Below are positions 21,229-25,962 of a stretch of DNA of 25,962 bases, in pieces; the first letter of the stretch is position 1; each line of letters begins with the position of its first letter. Both the position numbers and the translations under genes were made by a program. The notes under the pieces were generated by a model. The model searched no databases and was not told where the DNA came from. It was given only the letters and a program-made list of their open reading frames with translations. The stretch comes from Mesostigma viride (taxonomy: Eukaryota > Streptophyta > Mesostigmatophyceae > Mesostigmatales > Mesostigmataceae): NCBI GenBank assembly GCA_009746045.1, contig RPFO01002281.1, positions 1 to 25,962 on the forward strand. Reading direction: 5' to 3'.

Positions 21229-22107
21229 TTACGCCCTCAGCCTCTTGGCGGCCGGCGCGCACCCGATCGCCACGCGGTCGTGCGCGCGGTTGGCCTCCAT
21301 GATCTGCTCGTTCGCGATCCGCACCTTCTTGTCCACCGGCTGGAGAGCCATCGCGTGCAGTCCGCAGTTGGAGGAGAGAATGGCGAAATGTTTTTCCGTT
21401 TCCTGAATCGATCGGATCGGGTCGGCGCCGTTGCGCACCTGTGTCTCGTGCACGGAGTTCATGAACGCGACTCCCATGCTCATGGGGGGGAGGAAGATGT
21501 TTCTCGTGCCCTCACCCTTCTTCAGCCCGTGGTGAGCGCGGTACTGCCCCGTGTTCATCCCCGTTATGGCGCGGTTGACGCTGTTGTTCACGATGGCGCA
21601 CGTCCGCCCCATATCCTCCTTGGGAGTGACCGCCGCGATGGCGGCCATGTGCGATTTGGTCGTCTCGCATGACTTGATGCGAGGGTGTTCCTTGACGGCG
21701 ACGATTCCGTTCTCCGCGTCCTTGGCATCGGCGCGGGCGTTGATGTCGTCGGCCAACGACCGGTCCGCGTTCAGGTACCTCCTGAGGAGCACGGCGATCT
21801 GCTTGCGGAACTTGGCCGCGACAGTACCAGGGAGCAGCATTATGATCTCGGAAAGACCGTCTTGGTCGGTCACGGGTGTTTCGTTTTGCCCTCTCCCCGG
21901 GAACTTCAAGGAGTTAACGAGCGTAGCGGCCTCGGGATGCTCCTTGAGAAGCCTTGGCCAATACACTCTAGGCTGTGAGATGCCGATAGCAGCCATCGCG
22001 TCATACACAGAAATTCTGCCATCGTCCGTCACGCGGATTTTGCCCTTGAAAGCGGGATCGTCTTCGGCCCCGTCGGCCGGGGTGAGGTATCGAACGACAA
22101 GAGACAT
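21229..22107 (-). CDS. BRO-N-like DNA-binding family protein C
   Basis: A 292-residue protein (MSLVVRYLTPADGAEDDPAF). Family blocks: 'GKIRVTDDGRISVYDAMAAI' (about 21-41), 'YWPRLLKEHPEAATLVN', 'KFPGRGQNETPVTDQDGLSE', 'IIMLLPGTVAAKFRKQIAVL', 'LRRYLNADRSLADDI' (to about 124), then 'RIKSCETTKSHMAAI' and 'IVNNSVNRAITGMNTGQYRA' (about 165-190). This copy shows the BRO-N/antirepressor-like pattern best. It is closest to copy A (5633) and nearly identical over its first ~93 residues to the fragment at 22305-22643. A TATA-like box (22238-22244, minus) lies ~130 nt upstream, and an AACCTG-6 nt-CAGGTT hairpin lies 11 nt before the ATG. Confidence 0.75.
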   Translation of the reverse strand: MSLVVRYLTPADGAEDDPAFKGKIRVTDDGRISVYDAMAAIGISQPRVYWPRLLKEHPEAATLVNSLKFPGRGQNETPVTDQDGLSEIIMLLPGTVAAKFRKQIAVLLRRYLNADRSLADDINARADAKDAENGIVAVKEHPRIKSCETTKSHMAAIAAVTPKEDMGRTCAIVNNSVNRAITGMNTGQYRAHHGLKKGEGTRNIFLPPMSMGVAFMNSVHETQVRNGADPIRSIQETEKHFAILSSNCGLHAMALQPVDKKVRIANEQIMEANRAHDRVAIGCAPAAKRLRA

Positions 22108-22118
22108 GGTTGATAGCT

Positions 22119-22136
22119 AACCTGCCTAGACAGGTT
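22119..22136. promoter_or_regulatory. Hairpin AACCTG-6 nt-CAGGTT before BRO-N-like gene C
   Basis: An exact 6-bp inverted repeat 11 nt upstream of the ATG at 22107 (minus strand). It is not conserved in the second duplicate, which instead has a TGTCCGGACA palindrome (22671-22680) at a similar place. Possible operator. Confidence 0.35.
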
Positions 22137-22237
22137 CGGTGACCGCTCGGACTTTAGGACGTGATTAGTGTCTCGTGGTCCGCGAGAGACCGTCGACGAT
22201 GCGTCCAAGAGCACGTCCGTTTGATAGATCATTCCGG

Positions 22238-22244
22238 TATTTAT
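22238..22244 (-). promoter_or_regulatory. TATA-like ATAAATA of BRO-N-like gene C
   Basis: On the minus strand GCATAAATACCGG lies ~131 nt before the ATG at 22107. The duplicate has CCTAAATACC (22785-22790) at the matching place, so the promoter was duplicated too. Confidence 0.45.
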
Positions 22245-22304
22245 GCGGTCAACCGAGCCGCGTCGTGACACGGGACCGTCCGATCGACACGTTTGGACTA
22301 CCAG

Positions 22305-22643
22305 TCAGCGCCCGGACAGAAAACCTGATGAAAGCCTGATGCGGAAATGGGCCGTGATCTTGCCAGGGAGCAGCATTATGATCTCGGAAAGACCGTCTTG
22401 GTCGGTCACGGGTGTTTCGTTTTGCCCTCTCCCCGGGAACTTCAAGGAGTTAACGAGCGTAGCGGCCTCGGGATGCTCCTTGAGAAGCCTTGTCCAATAC
22501 ACTCTAGGCTGTGAGATGCCGATAGCAGCCATCGCGTCATACACAGAAATTCTGCCGTCGTCCGTCACGCGGATCTTGCCCTTGAAGCCCGGGTCATCTT
22601 CCGCCCCGTCGGCCGGGGTCAAGTAGCGGACAACGCTCGACAT
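22305..22643 (-). pseudogene. Truncated duplicate of BRO-N-like gene C
   Basis: From the ATG at 22643 (MSSVVRYLTPADGAEDDPGF) the frame matches gene C almost residue for residue to 'LSEIIMLLPGK' (about residue 93), then diverges to an unrelated 19-residue tail and stops at 22305. The duplication junction at about 22363 explains the loss of the C-terminal two thirds. It keeps a start codon, a TATA-like box and an intact N-terminal domain, so a short protein could still be made; an isolated BRO-N-like domain might compete with the full proteins (speculation). Confidence 0.7.
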
Positions 22644-22844
22644 CGTCGATAGCTGTGAAAACAACTGGGATGTCCGGACAGGTTTGGTGTCCTCTTGGAC
22701 TTTTGGATGTGGTTCGTGTCTCGCGATCCGCGAGCGACCGTGACAATGCGTCGACGAGCACGCCCGTTTGATAGTTCGGTTTGGTATTTAGGCGGTCGAA
22801 CGGGCCGCGCCGTGACATGGGACCGTCCGATCGACACGTTTGAC
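22363..22844. repeat. Second unit of the ~470-bp tandem duplication
   Basis: Direct-repeat partner of 21829-22294 in the same orientation, separated by ~68 nt (22295-22362) of sequence not obviously repeated. Its distal end at about 22844 abuts the stop codon of the next gene (22845). Confidence 0.8.
22671..22680. promoter_or_regulatory. TGTCCGGACA palindrome before the truncated BRO-N-like copy
   Basis: A perfect 10-nt palindrome 27 nt upstream of the ATG at 22643, roughly where gene C has its AACCTG/CAGGTT hairpin. Confidence 0.3.
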
Positions 22845-23219
22845 CTACCGCCGCGCGGCGAGACGGGCCGACCGCCGCGGGCCGGCGGAGATCGCGGGGG
22901 GCGTCGAAGCGAGTGCCGGCGTCTTCTTCCTCGCAGGCTTCCTCGTCCTCGTCTTCGTGCCGGATTTCGACTTGGACCGAGCGATCGGGTTGCCGCTCGC
23001 CTTCCGTCTCGACCGATACGCGGCGTCCCGGCGGGCCTTCGCCTCCTTCACTCTCGCGAAATATCTCTCCACCACCTCCCTGGCGATGGCTTCCACGCCG
23101 TACCTGCGCACCTGACTCAACTCCATGCACTCGGCGACGGACCCCTGCCTCCTGTTCGCGGGCTTCTTGCCCATACCGCAGTACACTTCGCTCCTCGTCT
23201 TGCTCCTGGTCTTCGCCAT
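22845..23219 (-). CDS. Conserved-type small NCLDV protein (CG..P....G...EC....QvRrYG pattern)
   Basis: From the ATG at 23219 (MAKTRSKTRSEVYCGMGKKP) this is a 124-residue protein; the frame upstream has only GTG. Residues about 13-42 read YCGMGKKPANRRQGS, then VAECMELSQVRRYG. That recalls, from memory, a short motif family widespread in giant viruses (Y/F-C-G-x-x-P-x-P-x-x-x-x-G-[ST]-x-x-E-C, then Q-[IV]-R-x-Y-G). A helix (VEAIAREVVERYFARVKEAK) and a very basic Lys/Arg/Ser/Pro tail follow (KSKSGTKTRTRKPARKKTP, ending RRSARLAARR). The tail suggests nucleic-acid binding or virion-core packing. Function unknown. A GTTATACC box lies about 30 nt upstream. Confidence 0.7.
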   Translation of the reverse strand: MAKTRSKTRSEVYCGMGKKPANRRQGSVAECMELSQVRRYGVEAIAREVVERYFARVKEAKARRDAAYRSRRKASGNPIARSKSKSGTKTRTRKPARKKTPALASTPPAISAGPRRSARLAARR

Positions 23220-23245
23220 CCTGATATCTACGAGCGACACGCCGC

Positions 23246-23253
23246 GTTATACC
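23246..23253 (-). promoter_or_regulatory. TATA-like box of the 23219 gene
   Basis: GTTATACC (minus: GGTATAAC) lies about 27-34 nt before the ATG at 23219. AT-rich sequence continues upstream (AATAATATCTATC on the minus strand). Confidence 0.4.
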
Positions 23254-23413
23254 TGACCGATAGATATTATTGCATATTGCATTTGTGCATTGGACACGAG
23301 AGACACGGAATGATTTGAATTCATTTTCATTACAATGTACGAATTATGATTACAAATTGCGTGCGACACTGTCCCGCGTGATCGGCCGTTAGGGCCGGCG
23401 GTCCCGGACCGTC

Positions 23414-24133
23414 TCACTGAGGTCCGCTGACGTCCTCGTCGCGGTTCTCCTCTTCCTCCTCCGGCTCCTTGAGCGGCCGCTCGAGGAAGTTGTACCCGTC
23501 GCTCAGACGGTTATTCGAAAAGAACTGCACGGACTTGACCACGGGCGTGCAGCCGAAGTTCTTGTCCATGAACCACATGCGCGTGACCTCGAAGATGACC
23601 TGCACCTCGCACCCCTTGGGCACGTCGAAGCCGGTCGCGGGGGTCTTGTTCTCGTCGAAGAACGCGCACTCGAACTTGTTGTTGCGGAATGGGACCGAGC
23701 ACTTGAACGTGGGGGGGTACCCCTGCTCGGGCTTGGTCGTGGGCTTGATGGCGGACGTGTAGAACGCGTCGATCAGGTCCCTGGTCATTTTCTTGTTGAA
23801 CCACGCCTGGCTCTTGTCGTGGGACATCTCCTTGTTCTTCTCGTCGAACCGCGACCACGCGGCGTAAAACTTCTCGTTGTCGGTCCCCTTGACGGTGTAG
23901 TCGTCGAAGGACAGCTGCAGGGTGTACTTGGGCGGCTGGTTCTTGCCCTCGAAGCAGCTGATGCCGAAGGGCGCGCGCATGCGCGGGGTCTGGATGTGCA
24001 TGCGCCCGTTGGGGCTCCTGCCGTCCTTGTCGTAGTTGATGTACACGGAGAGACCCCCCGAGGCCGTGCGCTTGGGGACGTTGTACACGACCTTGGAGGC
24101 GTCGAAGTCGTCGAAGAAGACGATGCTAGACAT
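23414..24133 (-). CDS. DUF5871-type NCLDV protein (putative ssDNA-binding)
   Basis: A 239-residue protein (MSSIVFFDDFDASKVVYNVP). It shows the layout of the DUF5871 family found across giant viruses: an N-terminal 'F.D.FD...VVY..PKR...GG..V.I.Y', then 'MHIQTPRMRAPFGISCFEG' (about 45-63), 'YTLQLSFDDYT', a helical 'SQAWFNKKMTRDLIDAFYTS' segment, 'GYPPTFKCSVPF' and 'CEVQVIFEVTRMWFMDKNFG' near the end. The last 20 residues are acidic. The family is often abundant; a single-stranded-DNA-binding (OB-type) role has been suggested for it, which I give as an inference. Length is as expected. A TATA box 225 nt upstream and a long C-rich leader suggest high-level expression. Confidence 0.8.
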   Translation of the reverse strand: MSSIVFFDDFDASKVVYNVPKRTASGGLSVYINYDKDGRSPNGRMHIQTPRMRAPFGISCFEGKNQPPKYTLQLSFDDYTVKGTDNEKFYAAWSRFDEKNKEMSHDKSQAWFNKKMTRDLIDAFYTSAIKPTTKPEQGYPPTFKCSVPFRNNKFECAFFDENKTPATGFDVPKGCEVQVIFEVTRMWFMDKNFGCTPVVKSVQFFSNNRLSDGYNFLERPLKEPEEEEENRDEDVSGPQ

Positions 24134-24357
24134 TTCGGATGTCCTTTGGTCCGGATCGGGTGCGCGAAGGCGAGATGGGTGTCCGGTGCGTTCGGAGTTC
24201 CTCCGATTCCTTGTGGACAGACGGATCGTCCGAGAGTGCTTGGGTTCCGGGGCTTGGAGGACGTGTGGGATGTCCTGAGGTGCTTGGGTGACTTGGGAGA
24301 GTCTTGAGGCTTACTGAGAACGGAGAGAAGATGAGGGGCGTTTGGAACGCGCCCGGG
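24134..24357 (-). other. Long 5' leader of the DUF5871 gene
   Basis: The 224 nt between the TATA box and the start codon read on the minus strand as C/A-rich leader (CAAGTCACCCAAGCACCTC type units) with no ORF of note. The last bases before the ATG are GGACATCCGAA. Its length matches the leaders inferred for the genes at 5633, 6892 and 15696. Confidence 0.4.
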
Positions 24358-24366
24358 TTTTATACC
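24358..24366 (-). promoter_or_regulatory. TATA box (GGTATAAAA) of the DUF5871 gene
   Basis: On the minus strand GCGGTATAAAACCC is a canonical TATA box. It overlaps the TAA stop codon of the HNH gene (24360-24362), so the promoter is embedded in the end of the upstream gene. Confidence 0.55.
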
Positions 24367-25000
24367 GCGTCGGCCCACCTCTCCACTCGGCGAACGATCT
24401 CCTCGCCGTCGATCCTGCGCCGATCCGACGGCGTTTCGTCGTCCCGTACCGACGTGTCGGCCGTGCCGATCGTGTCGGCCGTGCCGATCGTGTCGGCCGT
24501 GCCGATCGCGTCGGACGCGTCGATCGCGTCGGCCGTATCGATCGCGTCGTCCGCGTCGGCGAGGAAAGCGGCCAGAGCCTTCGAGAAGCGGTACAGCGTT
24601 TCCACGGGGCAACCGAGCTTCATGTGGTACACGCGGTAGCACACGAGGCGGACGTTGCTGGCCGCGTACCCCTTGGACGGATCGATGAGGTCGACCGCGG
24701 CCGAATCGTCGTGGCGCGGCTCCCCGCCCGCGGCGCCTCATGGGACATGGCCAGGCCCGTCAGGCGACACCGGCCGCCCTGCCGCTTCCACATGTCCGCG
24801 AGCTCCTTCACCGTCAGGGACACTTTCTTCCCCCGGCCGTGGCCTCGCGCGTTCGAGATGCTCTTCAGCTGGTGGCGGAAGTAGCCCTCGAGCGTCGACC
24901 GCTGGCGCCGGACGGCCTCGAGTTTGTCCCCGGTCCCGAAACCCTTGCGTTCCTCGTCCGTCGGCTCGAACCCGTGACCGTGCGCGCGATCCAGTGCCAT
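24360..25000 (-). CDS. HNH-type endonuclease with repeat tail, frame shift near 24730
   Basis: The ATG at 25000 starts MALDRAHGHGFEPTDEERKG. This frame contains 'LEGYFRHQLKSISNARGHG', 'ELADMWKRQGGRCRLTGLAM' and 'SHEAP', the first half of an HNH-like domain seen in viral and phage endonucleases ('L...QGG.C.LTG..M'). Near 24730-24740, in a G/C run, coding continues in another frame with 'DDSAAVDLIDPSKGYAASN' and 'VRLVCYRVYHMKLG', the expected second half (D-x-I-D-P-S-x-G-Y...N-V-x-L-V-C). The remaining ~80 residues contain 6-residue Ala-Asp-Thr-Ile-Gly-Thr repeats and an Arg-rich end. Possible role: homing or mobile endonuclease, or host-DNA cleavage. As written the domain is interrupted, so activity requires either recoding or a sequence correction. 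Confidence 0.6.
24454..24543. repeat. 18-bp tandem repeats coding the Ala/Asp/Thr/Ile/Gly tail
   Basis: The unit GTGTCGGCCGTGCCGATC occurs three times exactly (24454-24471, 24472-24489, 24490-24507), followed by two degenerate units (24508-24525, 24526-24543). It is in frame in the HNH gene and could vary in number between isolates. Confidence 0.8.
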
Positions 25001-25059
25001 GGCCGCGATAGACGCGCGGTCGGATCCTCGTGATGGACGGAGACAAGTTTCGGGCCCGT

Positions 25060-25962
25060 TCAGCCGCACAAGGCGACCCCCCGACGCCGGTCCGCGCCGC
25101 TGCACGGGAGGGTGCGGACGCGCGGCTTGCACACGGCGGACCCGGGCGCGGTGGATCGCAGGAATTTCGAGAACTTGGACGCGCGGTCCAGGTGGTACGT
25201 GGCGATGATCTTGCGCGCCGCGTCGGATCGCGGGCGGTTGGCGGCGAAGGACGCCGCGCCTATGATGTGGGAAGGCGCCGGGGCCGCGGTCTGCGTCCCC
25301 ACGGCCGCCGTCGACGCCTTGACCGCCTCCTTCGCCGCCTCCTGGGCTTGTCCGAGGACCGGGGCCGAATGACTCGCTCGCATGGCGCGCGCCTTATCGG
25401 CCGCCAGTTTCAGCAAGTTGAAGGTCCCGACCGTCCCGTGGGTCACCGCGTCCTGGAGCGACCCGAAGGCGCTCACGATCCTCTCCCGATCGCTCGGCGC
25501 GAGCGACGTCGCGACGACCTCGCGGAGTTCCTCCAGGTTCATTTTGGCGATGTCGGTCGCCGGAATCTTGGGGTTCGTCAGACGAGCGATGTTGAAGAGG
25601 CGGGCGTGCGAACTCGTGTCGCGGAGGGCGGCCTCCGTCAGCGCCGTCGTGACGGCCGTCACGATCTCGTCCGACACCATCGCGCACAGGTTCGGCTTCG
25701 TGGCCCCGTGGAGGAGGTCCTTGGGGATCGTCGGGTGCAAGTAGGACGCGAGTTCCACCGCCTCCGACTTGGTCATTTTCTTCGCCAAGCCCTGCGAACA
25801 GTTCGCCATGTACGCGTTCGACGACGAGAACCACGAGCCGGTCCGCAGTTCCGGGCGAGTCGAAGGGAAGCCGGCCTTCTCGAGGGTCTTCGCGAACTTC
25901 GCGCTCGCTTCCGCGGTCACGGGCGGCGGGTCGGCGCGGAGGGCCGCCAGCGCTTCGGTAAG
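25060..25962 (-). CDS. Two-module Cys-motif protein, paralogue 3 (partial, 5' end outside window)
   Basis: The minus-strand frame is open from the right edge of the window to the stop at 25060; no ATG start is visible at the edge, so the 5' end is missing. Within it, 'ANCSQGLAKKMTKSEAVELA' then 'YLHPTIPKDLLHGATKPNLC' and 'AMVSDEI' match module 1 of the genes at 1344 and 2672 (C-x-x-G-[VL]-A-K...A[VL]...YP...MC.MIS). 'LFNIARLTNPKIPATDIAKM' followed by 'NLEELREVVATSL' matches module 2 ('IAAALEGKPATDYRDMDKRT'). The rest is Ala/Thr/Ser-rich, with a Cys/Arg-rich C-terminus. The HQRFRFLR segment of the other two paralogues is not conserved. Function unknown. Confidence 0.7.
   Translation of the reverse strand, partial: LTEALAALRADPPPVTAEASAKFAKTLEKAGFPSTRPELRTGSWFSSSNAYMANCSQGLAKKMTKSEAVELASYLHPTIPKDLLHGATKPNLCAMVSDEIVTAVTTALTEAALRDTSSHARLFNIARLTNPKIPATDIAKMNLEELREVVATSLAPSDRERIVSAFGSLQDAVTHGTVGTFNLLKLAADKARAMRASHSAPVLGQAQEAAKEAVKASTAAVGTQTAAPAPSHIIGAASFAANRPRSDAARKIIATYHLDRASKFSKFLRSTAPGSAVCKPRVRTLPCSGADRRRGVALCG

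Larger units (their letters stand above)
21829..22294. repeat. First unit of a ~470-bp tandem duplication
   Basis: From 'CCAGGGAGCAGC' (about 21829) to 'GGGACCGTCCGATCGACACG' (about 22271-22294) this sequence repeats at about 22363-22844. It covers the first third of the BRO-N-like gene C and ~185 nt of its promoter region. The coding part is nearly identical; the promoter part has diverged more. Confidence 0.8.

Noticed and set aside
1-25962. tRNA or rRNA genes
   Set aside because: No cloverleaf-like or rRNA-like stretch was noticed by eye; a tRNAscan-type search would settle it.

Overview
The window looks like part of the genome of a large nucleocytoplasmic DNA virus (giant virus, NCLDV), probably infecting a protist or alga. 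It is GC-rich, with strong G/C bias at third codon positions. About 30 short, mostly intron-less genes are packed on both strands, with AT-rich intergenic signals. Recognisable content is typical of such viruses: a DUF5871-type protein, a KilA-N protein, a small family of BRO-N-like DNA-binding proteins, an HNH endonuclease, a RING-finger protein, a miniature K+ channel, LamG-like (concanavalin-fold) proteins, a small conserved two-helix membrane protein and a short 'CG..P....G...EC....QvRrYG' protein. No rRNA, tRNA, ribosomal protein or bacterial operon signal was seen. The exact family cannot be decided from this window. A Rieske oxygenase and a Kcv-like channel are compatible with an algal host, but that is inference.

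Layout. 0.1-4.1 kb: a zinc-motif basic protein, a coiled-coil protein, then two tandem paralogues (1344-2627, 2672-4093) with a shared two-module Cys domain; a third relative runs off the right edge of the window (25060-25962). 4.1-5.1 kb, minus strand: two tiny proteins with predicted myristoyl/palmitoyl N-termini, a one-helix membrane protein and a K+ channel. 5.6-7.6 kb: a BRO-N-like gene and a frameshifted KilA-N gene. 7.8-9.5 kb, minus strand: three small two-helix membrane proteins and an Arg/His-rich protein. 9.5-12.3 kb: an island of visibly lower GC with a zinc-motif protein, a small membrane protein, a tandem array of hairpin repeats and a divergent BRO-N-like gene, with one more copy of the hairpin beyond that gene. 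12.4-16.2 kb: small structural-type proteins, and a ~740-bp inverted repeat followed by a RING gene and a third copy of the repeat arm. 16.3-21 kb: a zinc-motif protein, an intact and a broken LamG-like gene, an unknown protein and a split Rieske oxygenase. 21.2-26 kb: a BRO-N-like gene with a truncated tandem copy, the QvRrYG protein, the DUF5871 protein, an HNH endonuclease and the third Cys-module paralogue.

Recurring themes. Several genes (around 4.85, 7.0, 16.7, 18.85, 18.95, 19.6, 20.68 and 24.73 kb) change reading frame without any non-coding gap. Either this sequence contains indel errors or these genes are decaying or recoded. Convergent gene ends often carry TTTATT/AATAAA inverted pairs, and several genes have a TATA-like box 100-225 nt upstream of the start codon. 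Each full BRO-N-like gene has its own distinct palindrome upstream, which would suit autoregulation by a DNA-binding protein.
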